NCBI RefSeq assembly: GCF_011761475.1
Contig: NZ_JAASRS010000001.1
Coordinates: 868,001 to 932,000, forward strand
Source of the DNA: Saccharococcus thermophilus
GTDB lineage: Bacteria > Bacillota > Bacilli > Bacillales > Anoxybacillaceae
Length of the DNA stretch: 64,000 nucleotides
Direction of reading: 5' to 3'
Shown piece after piece: positions 9,517 to 18,210 of this stretch (the stretch's first letter is position 1; every line of letters starts with the position of its first letter). The position numbers and the translations under genes were made by a program. The notes under the pieces were generated by a model, which was not told the DNA's origin, made no database searches, and saw only the letters and a list, made by a program, of their open reading frames with translations.

Positions 9517-10593
9517 ATGTTAAACGGAATCACAGTCATCGATTTTTCCCACTACCTGCCCGGTCCGTTTGCCAGCCTTCGCCTCGCTGATTTAGGCGCT
9601 GAAGTCATTAAAATCGAACCGCCAAGCGGTGATCGGATGCGTTCGCTTGCCGATGAATGCGTATTTCATGCCAATAACGCAGGCAAAAAAAGCATCGCCT
9701 TGGATTTAAAAAGCGAACAGGACGTGCAAATAGCGAAAAAGCTGATACGCAATGCGGATGTCCTCATCGAAAGCTTCCGCCCGGGGGTGATGGAGCGGCT
9801 CGGGTTTGGCTATGAAGATGTGCGAAAGTGGAACGACACGATCATTTACTGCTCGATCAGCGGCTTCGGCCAGCATAGCCGGTATTCGTCTTTTGGCAGC
9901 CACGATCTAAATTATATGGCGCTTACCGGTGTGTTGGCGCAGTTAAAAGACAGACAGGGCCGTCCTGTCCATCCGACGATCACGCTCGCCGATTTAATCG
10001 GGAGCATCCATGCTGCCGAACAAATTCTCGCTGCTTTGTTTTACCGCGAGCGGACCGGGAAAGGAACCTACATCGACCTGTCCTTAGTCGACGGCTTGCT
10101 GTCGATGATGGCAAATCATTTTGCCATCGAGCATCACACAGGGAGAAAAGACGGCATCACCGAGCTTGCGGGAACGATCGTATCTTACCAGCTGTATGAG
10201 ACGAAGGACGGCCGCTACGTCAGCCTCGCCGCCTTGGAAAAGCACTTTTGGGAAAACTTTTGCCGCGCCGTCGGCAAGCCGGAATGGATTGCCCATCATT
10301 ATTCGCCGGCGGACGAAGACAACCGTGTTTATCAAGAAATCGTAAACCTGTTCCGATCGAAAACGTTGCAAGAATGGCTGGAGTTTAGCCAAACGGTTGA
10401 TTGCTGCCTTGCGCCCGTGCTCGAAACGGATGAGGCGAAAACACTGTTTGCGGATGACAGTTACCGGAAGATGGTCCACATCACAGATGGGCGCATCGAA
10501 GTGGCTACCCGCTACGAGCCAAACACATTTCATAAACGGAAAAGAGCGCCATTATTGAATGAACATGCCAATCTATTACGAAATGAGGAGTGA
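9517..10593 (+). CDS. CaiB/BaiF family (class III) CoA-transferase
   Basis: Moves CoA between carboxylic acids. The N-terminal motif LPGPFASLRLADLGAEVIKIEPPSGD is that of the family. The likely catalytic aspartate is in GSHDLNYMALTGV (about residue 130-140), and the small domain follows. About 358 residues, slightly short of the usual 380-400 but with no visible break. A ribosome-binding site (gaaggtgacc) precedes the ATG. Together with two ligases in the operon it gives three separate ways to make a CoA thioester. Possible substrates range from carnitine-like to branched or cyclic acids; none can be chosen from sequence. Confidence 0.92.
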   Translation: MLNGITVIDFSHYLPGPFASLRLADLGAEVIKIEPPSGDRMRSLADECVFHANNAGKKSIALDLKSEQDVQIAKKLIRNADVLIESFRPGVMERLGFGYEDVRKWNDTIIYCSISGFGQHSRYSSFGSHDLNYMALTGVLAQLKDRQGRPVHPTITLADLIGSIHAAEQILAALFYRERTGKGTYIDLSLVDGLLSMMANHFAIEHHTGRKDGITELAGTIVSYQLYETKDGRYVSLAALEKHFWENFCRAVGKPEWIAHHYSPADEDNRVYQEIVNLFRSKTLQEWLEFSQTVDCCLAPVLETDEAKTLFADDSYRKMVHITDGRIEVATRYEPNTFHKRKRAPLLNEHANLLRNEE

Positions 10594-10600
10594 TGTGGAA

Positions 10601-12220
10601 ATGATGAGGACGCAATTAAACATTTCAACAATGCTAGAAAGAGCAGAAATGTTTTTCCCGGCGAAACAAGTCGTTTCCCGCATGAAGCATGGCACCGTTC
10701 GCCATACATATAAAGAAATTGGCGAGCGAACAAGACGGCTTGCGAGCGTCCTGGCCAATTTCGGCGTTTCCGTCGGTGACCGCGTCGGAACGTTTGCCTG
10801 GAACCACCACCGCCATTTGGAAGCGTATTTTGCCATCCCGGGCATCGGCGCGGTGCTGCATACGATTAACATCCGTCTCTCGCCGCAGCATATCGCCTAT
10901 ATTATTAACCACGCCGACGACCGCGTGCTGCTCATTGATGACGATTTGCTTCCGGCCATTGAAGCGGTGAAAGACGAGATTCCAAACGTGCGCGCGTTCA
11001 TTATTATGACCGATGAAGAAGAGCTTCCGGAAACGACGCTTTCCCCTGTCTATCATTATGAAAAACTATTGGAGCAAGGAGACCCAGCATTCCCGTTTAA
11101 AAAAGATTTGGATGAATATCAGCCGGCGGGAATGTGCTATACGTCGGCAACAACGGGAAATCCAAAAGGGGTCATGTATACGCACCGCAGCACCGTCTTG
11201 CATAGCATGGCGCTCGGGCTTGCTGATACGCAAGGGCTTTGCGAGCGTGATGTCGCGATGCCGGTAGTGCCGATGTTCCACGTCAATGCGTGGGGAATTC
11301 CGTTTGCCGCGACATGGTTCGGTGCGACGCTCGTCATGCCGGGACCGGCGTTTACTCCGAAAGTGCTGGCGCAATTAATTGAATCGGAAAAAGTGACGAT
11401 CACCGCCGGAGTGCCGACGATTTGGCTCGGTCTCCTGCAAGAGTTGGAGAAAGGCAATTACGATGTAAGCAGCTTGACGCGCGTCATTTGCGGCGGTGCG
11501 GCGGCGCCAAAAGGAATCATCCGCGCGTTCGAAGAGAAATATCATATTCCGTTTATTCACGCCTACGGCATGACCGAGACAAGTCCGCTCGTGCTCGTAT
11601 CGCGCCTGAAAAGCTATCAGCAAGATCTGCCGTATGAAGAAAAGCTGGAATTCCGCGCGAAGCAGGGGATTCTCGCTCCAGGCCTGGAAATGAAAATCGT
11701 CGGCAAAGACGGCGAGGTAAACTGGGACGGAAAAGAAATGGGCGAACTCTGTTTGCGCGGTCCGTGGATTGCCGCTGAGTATTACAATGACGAGCGGACA
11801 AAAGAAGCGTTCCGTGATGGCTGGCTGCACACGGGCGATGTCGTCACCGTCGATGAAGAAGGGTTTGTCAAAATCGTCGACCGGACAAAAGATGTGATTA
11901 AAAGCGGCGGGGAATGGATTTCTTCCGTTGATTTAGAAAACGCGCTCATGGCCCATGAAGCGGTGTTTGAAGCAGCGGTTGTCGCCGTTCCGCATCCGAA
12001 ATGGCAGGAGCGCCCGATCGCCTGCGTCGTGTTGAAGGAAGGAAAAACGGTCACGAAAGAAGAACTGTATGACTTTTTGCGGCCGCAGTTTACGAAATGG
12101 TGGCTGCCGGACGATATTGTCTTTATGAAAGAAATACCGAAAACGAGCGTAGGCAAGTTTTTGAAGCGGAAATTGCGCGACCAGCTGCAAGAATATTTCA
12201 CAAATACGAATGCGCAATAA
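10601..12220 (+). CDS. Medium/long-chain acyl-CoA ligase (second)
   Basis: A second ANL-superfamily ligase, about 540 residues and AlkK-like in organisation. It shows YTSATTGNPKGVMYTHRS (serine replaced by alanine at one P-loop site compared with the first ligase), HAYGMTETSPL, GWLHTGDVVTVDEEG, VIKSGGEWISS and the catalytic lysine in TSVGKFLKRKL. I place the start at ATG 10601, ten bases after gaggag. The frame is open farther upstream, but that part overlaps the CoA-transferase end. It shares roughly the same domain plan as the first ligase but differs clearly in sequence, so it is not a recent duplication. Confidence 0.92.
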   Translation: MMRTQLNISTMLERAEMFFPAKQVVSRMKHGTVRHTYKEIGERTRRLASVLANFGVSVGDRVGTFAWNHHRHLEAYFAIPGIGAVLHTINIRLSPQHIAYIINHADDRVLLIDDDLLPAIEAVKDEIPNVRAFIIMTDEEELPETTLSPVYHYEKLLEQGDPAFPFKKDLDEYQPAGMCYTSATTGNPKGVMYTHRSTVLHSMALGLADTQGLCERDVAMPVVPMFHVNAWGIPFAATWFGATLVMPGPAFTPKVLAQLIESEKVTITAGVPTIWLGLLQELEKGNYDVSSLTRVICGGAAAPKGIIRAFEEKYHIPFIHAYGMTETSPLVLVSRLKSYQQDLPYEEKLEFRAKQGILAPGLEMKIVGKDGEVNWDGKEMGELCLRGPWIAAEYYNDERTKEAFRDGWLHTGDVVTVDEEGFVKIVDRTKDVIKSGGEWISSVDLENALMAHEAVFEAAVVAVPHPKWQERPIACVVLKEGKTVTKEELYDFLRPQFTKWWLPDDIVFMKEIPKTSVGKFLKRKLRDQLQEYFTNTNAQ

Positions 12221-12260
12221 ATATAAATGGATAACGAAACAGGAAACGGGGGATTTTGTG

Positions 12261-13112
12261 ATGGCGGAAACGATTGCTGTGATCGGCGCAGGATTGATGG
12301 GAAGCGGCATCGCCCAGTCGATCGCGATGGCGGGCAAAGATGTCCGTTTATATGATATTTCCGAAGCGGCCCTTGACAAAGGGATTGCTTCGATTCAAAA
12401 AAGCTTGGCCCGCTTTGTGAAGGCGGGAAAATTATCCGAACAAGATGCGCAGCAAACGCTGCAGCGAATTCGTACCGCAACCGATTTGCAAGAAGCGGTG
12501 CAAGACGCGGATGTCGTCATTGAAGCGGTGCCGGAAGATTTAACGCTAAAGAAAGATGTCTTTCAGCGGTTAGACCGTTATGCGAAACAGGAAGCGATTT
12601 TGGCGACGAACACGTCCGAGCTAAGCGTTACGGCGCTTGCTGCGGCGACGGCAAGGCCGGATAAAGTAATCGGGATGCATTGGTTTAATCCGGCTCCGGT
12701 GATGAAGCTCATTGAAATCGTGAAAGGCGAAACAACGTCAGATGATACGGTGGCGGCGATTCAACACCTGTCCAAAGAAATTGGCAAAGAAACGGTCGTC
12801 GTCAAAGACCGGCAAGGATTTGTCACGACAAGGGCGATTGCCGCGCATATGATTGAATGCATCCGCATGTATGAGGAAGGAATCGCTTCGGCGGAAGATA
12901 TCGACAAGGCCGTCCGCCTCGGCTTGAACTATCCGATGGGGCCGTTAGAGCTCGCTGATATGGTCGGATTGGATACGATGCTGTTTGTCAGCGAAAATTT
13001 AACGGAAGCGTACGGGGACCGCTTCCGGGCGCCGCAGCTGCTGCGCAAGCTGGTCGAAGCGGGATATTTAGGAAGAAAAACAGGAAAAGGATTTTATACG
13101 TATAACGAATAG
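12261..13112 (+). CDS. 3-hydroxyacyl-CoA (3-hydroxybutyryl-CoA) dehydrogenase
   Basis: NAD-dependent oxidation of 3-hydroxyacyl-CoA to 3-oxoacyl-CoA. The Rossmann motif GAGLMGSGIAQ is at the N-terminus, the catalytic histidine lies in GMHWFNPAPVMKLIEIV, and the C-terminal dimerisation domain ends with YLGRKTGKGFYTY. 283 residues, standard for the short monofunctional Hbd/FadB2 type. ATG 12261 follows aaacggggga at good spacing, so upstream in-frame codons are left out. Confidence 0.96.
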   Translation: MAETIAVIGAGLMGSGIAQSIAMAGKDVRLYDISEAALDKGIASIQKSLARFVKAGKLSEQDAQQTLQRIRTATDLQEAVQDADVVIEAVPEDLTLKKDVFQRLDRYAKQEAILATNTSELSVTALAAATARPDKVIGMHWFNPAPVMKLIEIVKGETTSDDTVAAIQHLSKEIGKETVVVKDRQGFVTTRAIAAHMIECIRMYEEGIASAEDIDKAVRLGLNYPMGPLELADMVGLDTMLFVSENLTEAYGDRFRAPQLLRKLVEAGYLGRKTGKGFYTYNE

Positions 13113-13130
13113 ACGCGAGGTGGAAAAACG

Positions 13131-14279
13131 ATGAGAGAAGTGGTCATTGTCGAAGCGGTGCGCACGCCGGTCGGCAAACGCAACGGGGTGTTCCGCAACG
13201 TCCATCCCGTCCATTTAGCGGCGACGGTGCTCGATGAAGTAGTGAAAAGGGCGGGAATCGAAAAACGGTTGGTCGAAGACATCGTCATGGGATGTGTGAC
13301 GCCAATTGCCGAGCAAGGCTATAACATCGGCCGGCTCGCCGCGCTCGAGGCAGGGTTTCCCGTCGAGGTGCCGGCGGTGCAAATCAATCGGATGTGCGGC
13401 TCAGGACAGCAAGCGATTCATTTCGCTGCTCAGGAAATCCGTTCGGGCGACATGGATATTACAATTGCCGCCGAAGTGGAAAGCATGACGAAGGTGCCGA
13501 TTTTAAGCGATGGCAACGAACATACGATTCCGCCGTCGCTCCATGAAAAATACGAATTTGTCCATCAAGGCGTTTCCGCCGAGCTAATCGCGGAAAAGTA
13601 TGGCTTGACGCGCGAGCAGCTCGACGCCTATGCGTACGAAAGCCATCAGCGCGCCCTTCGTGCCCAGCGGGAAGGAATATTTGACAAAGAAATCGTGCCG
13701 GTAAAAGGACTCGATAAAGAAGGAAACGAAATCATCGTCACGAAAGATGAAGGCCCGCGCCCGGATACATCGCCGGAAGCGCTCGCTTCTTTGAAGCCCG
13801 TTTTCCGGGAAAACGGAAAAATTACCGCCGGCAATGCGAGCCAAATGAGCGACGGAGCGGCGGCGGTGTTATTGATGGAAAGGGAAACGGCACAAAAGCT
13901 TGGTGTAACGCCAAAAGCGCGAATCGTCGCGCAAACGGTCGTCGGCTCCGATCCGACGTATATGCTCGATGGGGTGATTCCGGCAACGAAAAAAGTGCTC
14001 GAAAAAGCAGGACTAACGATAGAGGATATCGATTTAATCGAAATTAACGAAGCGTTTGCTCCTGTTGTATTAGCGTGGCAAAAGGAAATCGGCGCGCCGT
14101 TCTCTAAAGTAAACGTCAACGGCGGCGCCATTGCGCTTGGCCATCCGTTGGGTGCGACGGGCGCAAAATTAATGACATCGCTCGTTTACGAACTCGAACG
14201 GCGAAAAGGCAAATACGGATTGCTGACGATTTGCATCGGCCACGGGATGGCCACGGCGACGATTATCGAACGGCTGTAA
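13131..14279 (+). CDS. Acetyl-CoA C-acyltransferase (thiolase)
   Basis: Cleaves 3-oxoacyl-CoA to acetyl-CoA and a shortened acyl-CoA, or condenses two acetyl-CoA in reverse. The nucleophilic cysteine is in NRMCGSGQQA (about residue 88), the histidine in GGAIALGHPLGATG, and the second cysteine in ICIGHGMA, where the usual GGG-like stretch reads GHG. 382 residues. Last gene of the operon; a strong terminator follows. Confidence 0.96.
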   Translation: MREVVIVEAVRTPVGKRNGVFRNVHPVHLAATVLDEVVKRAGIEKRLVEDIVMGCVTPIAEQGYNIGRLAALEAGFPVEVPAVQINRMCGSGQQAIHFAAQEIRSGDMDITIAAEVESMTKVPILSDGNEHTIPPSLHEKYEFVHQGVSAELIAEKYGLTREQLDAYAYESHQRALRAQREGIFDKEIVPVKGLDKEGNEIIVTKDEGPRPDTSPEALASLKPVFRENGKITAGNASQMSDGAAAVLLMERETAQKLGVTPKARIVAQTVVGSDPTYMLDGVIPATKKVLEKAGLTIEDIDLIEINEAFAPVVLAWQKEIGAPFSKVNVNGGAIALGHPLGATGAKLMTSLVYELERRKGKYGLLTICIGHGMATATIIERL

Positions 14280-14280
14280 C

Positions 14281-14314
14281 GAAAAAACCGGCGTGCATCA
14301 TGCGCCGGTTTTTT
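14281..14314. terminator. Bidirectional terminator between thiolase and UPF0126 genes
   Basis: A 12-bp stem (AAAAAACCGGCG with its complement) has A-rich and T-rich arms, so it can end transcripts from both convergent genes. Confidence 0.85.
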
Positions 14315-14332
14315 AACATATTTATCGAGAAG

Positions 14333-14365
14333 TCTCCCACCTCTAAACAGAGTGTAGGTGGGAGA
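14333..14365. repeat. Compound hairpin without T-run
   Basis: A perfect 10-bp inverted repeat (14333-14342 with 14356-14365) has a second small complementary pair (CTCT/AGAG) in its loop. No T-run follows on either strand and a separate terminator lies beside it. The form recalls subterminal hairpins of IS200/IS605-type elements, but no transposase or second end is near. Function unknown. Confidence 0.5.
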
Positions 14366-14368
14366 GGC

Positions 14369-14989
14369 TCATGATTGATCGACTGCCTGATTCCTTAGCG
14401 AACGGTGCGGCAGTTTCCAATGGTACGTATACGATAAGATTCTTAATAGTGTAACGATAAAAAACAATATATAAAGTTCGACAGGGGTGGACGCCAATTT
14501 TGTGCCAACCGCGATGCCGGCAACAATCGCCCATACCGCATAAATTTCCGCGTGCAGCACGAGCGGCTTTCGGCCGGCAAGAATGTCACGGACGATGCCG
14601 CCGCCGCTTCCGGTCAGCACGGCGGCAACAATAACCGCACTTAACGGGTGGTTCATTTTAACAGCGTAAAGCGCGCCTTGAATGGCAAACGCGGAAAGGC
14701 CGAGCGCATCAAAAAAGTTCCCCCACCGTTTCCAATGGGGCAATGTTTTTTGCGGAAATAAATAAACGACCGTCATGGCGATTAATGCGATTATAAATAA
14801 AGTTCCTTGCTCCCATAGGGCGGAGACGGGAACGCCAATGAGCAAATTGCGGATCGCGCCGCCGCCAAACGCGGTGACAATGCCTAAAATATAAACGCCA
14901 AGTATATCATATTCTTCTTCCATTGCGACAATCGCGCCGCTGATCGCAAACGCAATCGTGCCGATGATGCTTAACACTTCCCATGTCAT
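14369..14989 (-). CDS. UPF0126 / TRIC-like membrane protein
   Basis: About 206 residues with six to seven predicted membrane helices arranged as two similar halves, each carrying a glycine-rich motif followed by arginine and aspartate or asparagine (AFGGGAIRNLLIG and GSGGGIVRDILAG). It closely resembles B. subtilis YvgT as I remember it. Prokaryotic TRIC homologues of this family are trimeric cation channels, so an ion-channel role is possible but unproven here. The ATG at 14989 follows aggaaaggg. Convergent with the acyl-CoA operon. Confidence 0.88.
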   Translation of the reverse strand: MTWEVLSIIGTIAFAISGAIVAMEEEYDILGVYILGIVTAFGGGAIRNLLIGVPVSALWEQGTLFIIALIAMTVVYLFPQKTLPHWKRWGNFFDALGLSAFAIQGALYAVKMNHPLSAVIVAAVLTGSGGGIVRDILAGRKPLVLHAEIYAVWAIVAGIAVGTKLASTPVELYILFFIVTLLRILSYTYHWKLPHRSLRNQAVDQS

Positions 14990-15159
14990 TGATGCATCCC
15001 TTTCCTTCCTGTTATACGGTAACATTGTATGGCGAAGGAGGCGGAAAATCAATAGCTGGAACAAGAATGTTTGCTGCAAACAAAGGCCGTGGCGATTTTG
15101 CCGCAGATTTGCTATGATGGAGACAGACTCAGTGATGCTGTTGGAAAGAAGGTGCCTAA

Positions 15160-16410
15160 TTGAGCGAACGGGAGAAGGCGATCTTAGTCGGATGCCAGCT
15201 TCCTCATATTGATGATGAGCGGTTTTTTTATTCGATGGAAGAATTGGCATCGCTCGTGCATACGGCAAACGGAGAAGTTGTTGCGACGGTGACGCAGAAG
15301 CGGGAAGCGATCCATCCGGCCACCTATATCGGAAAAGGCAAAGTAGAAGAACTTGTACATCTTGTCGAGCAAATGGAAGCCGATCTCGTTATTTTTAACG
15401 ATGAACTGTCGCCAAGCCAAAACCGCAACTTGGCGAGACTGCTGGCGGTGCGCATTATTGACCGGACCCAGCTTATTTTAGATATATTCGCCCAGCGCGC
15501 CCGGTCGAAAGAAGGCAAACTGCAAGTAGAACTGGCGCAATTGCAATATTTATTGCCGCGTTTAGGCGGGCAAGGAACAGCGTTGTCCCGCCTTGGCGGC
15601 GGAATCGGCACGAGGGGACCGGGGGAGACGAAGTTAGAAACGGATCGCCGCCATATTTATCGGCGCATCGATGAGATTAAAACACAATTGAAACTGGTGG
15701 CCGAACATCGTGAGCGCTATCGGGAGCGCCGCAAAAAAAATCGCGCTTTCCAAATTTCCCTTGTCGGTTACACGAACGCGGGAAAATCAACGTTATTTAA
15801 TCGCTTGACCGCGGCCGATTCATTCGAAGAAAATTTATTGTTTGCCACTCTTGATCCGCTGACGCGCAGGCTTATTCTTCCGAGCGGCTATACGGTGCTC
15901 TTAACCGATACGGTCGGTTTTATTCAAGATTTGCCGACGACGTTAGTCGCGGCGTTTCGCTCGACGCTCGAAGAAGTAAAAGAAGCGGATTTAATATTGC
16001 ATATCGTTGATTCCTCCAACCCGGATTATTATCATCATGAACAGACGGTTTACGACCTGCTTGATGAGCTTGGTGTGTCGTCTATTCCTATCGTTACGAT
16101 TTATAATAAGCGGGATATTCGTCACCCTCATTTTGTGCCAAGCACGAAAACGGAAGCGATGATGGTGAGCGCGTTTTGCGCCGACGATATTCAGCGACTG
16201 CGGCAGTTTATCGAAGAGATGGTCAAGAAACAAATGATCGAATATTACGTATCGATCCCTGATAATGAGGGAAAATTGCTGGCTCAGTTAAAATCAGAAA
16301 CGATTTTGCACGAATTGCATTATAATGAAGAAAGCGGCATGTATGAATGCAAAGGGTATGTCATGCCAAAACATCCGCTTTACGGACAGTTGCGTCAATT
16401 TCAAAAATAG
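15160..16410 (+). CDS. hflX: Ribosome-associated GTPase HflX
   Basis: GTPase that binds the 50S subunit and helps split stalled or heat-damaged 70S ribosomes. The N-terminal HflX domain contains GKGKVEEL and the glycine-rich [21 protein letters not shown] stretch. The G domain has G1 [10 protein letters not shown]3 DTVGFI and G4 NKRD. About 416 residues. Translation probably starts at TTG 15160, 5-6 bases after agaaggtg. In B. subtilis this gene (ynbA) follows spoVK directly. Confidence 0.96.
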   Translation: MSEREKAILVGCQLPHIDDERFFYSMEELASLVHTANGEVVATVTQKREAIHPATYIGKGKVEELVHLVEQMEADLVIFNDELSPSQNRNLARLLAVRIIDRTQLILDIFAQRARSKEGKLQVELAQLQYLLPRLGGQGTALSRLGGGIGTRGPGETKLETDRRHIYRRIDEIKTQLKLVAEHRERYRERRKKNRAFQISLVGYTNAGKSTLFNRLTAADSFEENLLFATLDPLTRRLILPSGYTVLLTDTVGFIQDLPTTLVAAFRSTLEEVKEADLILHIVDSSNPDYYHHEQTVYDLLDELGVSSIPIVTIYNKRDIRHPHFVPSTKTEAMMVSAFCADDIQRLRQFIEEMVKKQMIEYYVSIPDNEGKLLAQLKSETILHELHYNEESGMYECKGYVMPKHPLYGQLRQFQK

Positions 16411-16423
16411 AAAGGGTCATCGT

Positions 16424-17692
16424 ATGTTTACACAGCTGCGACATGGAGAAAAAATTGCTGCACTAGTAAAAGAAGTGGAAGCGCAAATTGCTCCAATTCA
16501 TCAAAAAATTGAGGAACGGATTGATGTGAATCAATATCGCGTGCTAGACAGCTTTCGCCGCCATCAAGTAAGCGACAGCCATTTTATTCCGTCTACCGGA
16601 TATGGTTATGATGATATCGGCCGTGACACACTGGAACAAATTTATGCCGATGTATTCGGCGGCGAAGCAGGCATTGTCCGCCCCCAAATTATCTCTGGGA
16701 CGCATGCCATTACGATCGCGTTATTTGGCATTTTGCGGCCAGGCGATGAGTTATTGTACATTACTGGAAACCCATATGATACGCTGGAAGAAATCGTCGG
16801 CATCCGCGGCAGCGGCAACGGCTCGTTAAAAGAATTTCAGATCGGTTACCAAAGCGTGCCGCTCACCCCGGAAGGGAAGGTGGATTTCGATGCCGTCAAA
16901 GCGGCCATCCATGAGCGGACGAAAATGATCGGCATTCAGCGCTCAAGGGGCTATGCGACAAGACCGTCCTTTACGATTGAAGAAATTCGCGAAATGATTT
17001 CTTTTGTCAAGACCGTGAAGCCCGATGTCGTCGTTTTCGTTGACAATTGCTACGGAGAATTTGTCGAGGAAAAAGAACCTTGCCATGTCGGTGCCGACTT
17101 AATCGCTGGCTCTCTCATTAAAAATCCCGGTGGAGGGCTTGCGAAAACGGGCGGATATATTGTCGGGAAAAAACAATATGTAGAAGCGTGCTCGTACCGC
17201 ATGACTTCGCCGGGGATCGGAGCGGAGGCAGGCCCGGCATTATATAGTCTGCACGAAATGTATCAAGGCTTTTTCCTAGCACCGCACATCGTCGGCCAGG
17301 CGCTAAAAGGGGCGGTCTTCACCGCCGCGATGCTAGAGCGGATCGGTCTAAACACCGACCCTTCCTGGGATGCGGAGCGCACCGATTTGGTGCAATCGGT
17401 CCAATTTGACGATCCAGAGCAAATGATCGCTTTTTGCCAGGCGATTCAATTTTCCTCTCCGGTCAACGCCCACTTCACCCCGTACCCGAGCTATATGCCC
17501 GGCTACGAGGATGACGTGATTATGGCGGCAGGAACTTTTGTCCAAGGAGCGAGCATTGAATTAACGGCGGACGGACCGATCCGCCCGCCGTACGTGGCTT
17601 ACGTACAAGGAGGATTAACGTATTCCCATGTAAAAATCGCAATTTGTTCGGCGATTGACCAATTAATCGAAAAACAATTAATCTCTTTGTAA
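16424..17692 (+). CDS. ynbB: Methionine gamma-lyase family / aluminium resistance protein YnbB
   Basis: A PLP-dependent fold-type I protein of the family annotated as aluminium resistance protein or methionine gamma-lyase-related. The likely PLP lysine is in SLIKNPGGGLAKTGGYIVG, and FVDNCYGEFVE supplies the aspartate that contacts the cofactor. About 422 residues. ATG 16424 follows aaagggtc and lies 14 bp after hflX, so the two are probably co-transcribed. Its stop codon overlaps a GlnR box. True substrate unknown. Confidence 0.9.
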   Translation: MFTQLRHGEKIAALVKEVEAQIAPIHQKIEERIDVNQYRVLDSFRRHQVSDSHFIPSTGYGYDDIGRDTLEQIYADVFGGEAGIVRPQIISGTHAITIALFGILRPGDELLYITGNPYDTLEEIVGIRGSGNGSLKEFQIGYQSVPLTPEGKVDFDAVKAAIHERTKMIGIQRSRGYATRPSFTIEEIREMISFVKTVKPDVVVFVDNCYGEFVEEKEPCHVGADLIAGSLIKNPGGGLAKTGGYIVGKKQYVEACSYRMTSPGIGAEAGPALYSLHEMYQGFFLAPHIVGQALKGAVFTAAMLERIGLNTDPSWDAERTDLVQSVQFDDPEQMIAFCQAIQFSSPVNAHFTPYPSYMPGYEDDVIMAAGTFVQGASIELTADGPIRPPYVAYVQGGLTYSHVKIAICSAIDQLIEKQLISL

Positions 17693-17704
17693 GAAAATCT
17701 AACA
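17688..17704 (+). promoter_or_regulatory. GlnR/TnrA box 1 (perfect consensus)
   Basis: TGTAA-N7-TAACA matches TGTNA-N7-TNACA exactly. It covers the ynbB stop codon, directly upstream of the glnR -35. Confidence 0.75.
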
Positions 17705-17709
17705 TTTTA

Positions 17710-17738
17710 TTGACACGTTTTCTTACACATTGTAAAAT
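17710..17738 (+). promoter_or_regulatory. glnR promoter with GlnR box 2
   Basis: TTGACA (17710-17715), a 17-base spacer and TAAAAT (17733-17738) form a sigma-A promoter. TGACA-N7-TTACA at 17711-17727, one mismatch from the GlnR/TnrA consensus, overlaps the -35, consistent with autorepression of glnRA under nitrogen excess. Confidence 0.75.
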
Positions 17739-17767
17739 GAAACTATCATAAGCGAGGAGGAATTGGC

Positions 17768-18169
17768 ATGAATAGCAATATTCGTCGTTCCATGCCATTG
17801 TTTCCGATTGGGATTGTGATGCAATTGACAGAGCTGTCCGCCCGCCAAATCCGTTATTATGAAGAGCATGGCCTTGTGTCTCCAGCGCGGACCGAGGGAA
17901 ATCGCCGCTTGTTTTCCCTCAATGATATTGACCGCCTTCTTGAAATCAAAGATTTGATTGATCAAGGAGTCAACTTGGCCGGCATTAAGCAAATTTTTGC
18001 GTCGCGGCAGGCTGGTCGCAAAGAGCAGCCAGAAAAAGTGGAAAAAGTTGTGAAACAAAAGCTATCAGACGAGGAGCTGCGCGAAATTTTGCGAACGGAG
18101 CTGTTGCAGGCGGGGCGTTTCCAACGTGCATCACTTCGCCAAGGAGATCTCGCTCGCTTCTTTCATTAA
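17768..18169 (+). CDS. glnR: MerR-family nitrogen repressor GlnR
   Basis: Represses glnRA and other nitrogen genes when bound by feedback-inhibited glutamine synthetase. The N-terminal MerR winged helix has [22 protein letters not shown]. The dimer helix follows, and a short C-terminal tail (about residues 95-133) is the part that in B. subtilis senses glutamine synthetase. 133 residues, typical. A good aggagg precedes the ATG. Operon with glnA, 41 bp downstream. Confidence 0.97.
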   Translation: MNSNIRRSMPLFPIGIVMQLTELSARQIRYYEEHGLVSPARTEGNRRLFSLNDIDRLLEIKDLIDQGVNLAGIKQIFASRQAGRKEQPEKVEKVVKQKLSDEELREILRTELLQAGRFQRASLRQGDLARFFH

Positions 18170-18210
18170 TGATTGTTGAATAAAACTTGGGAGCCGGGGA
18201 GGAATTTCAA

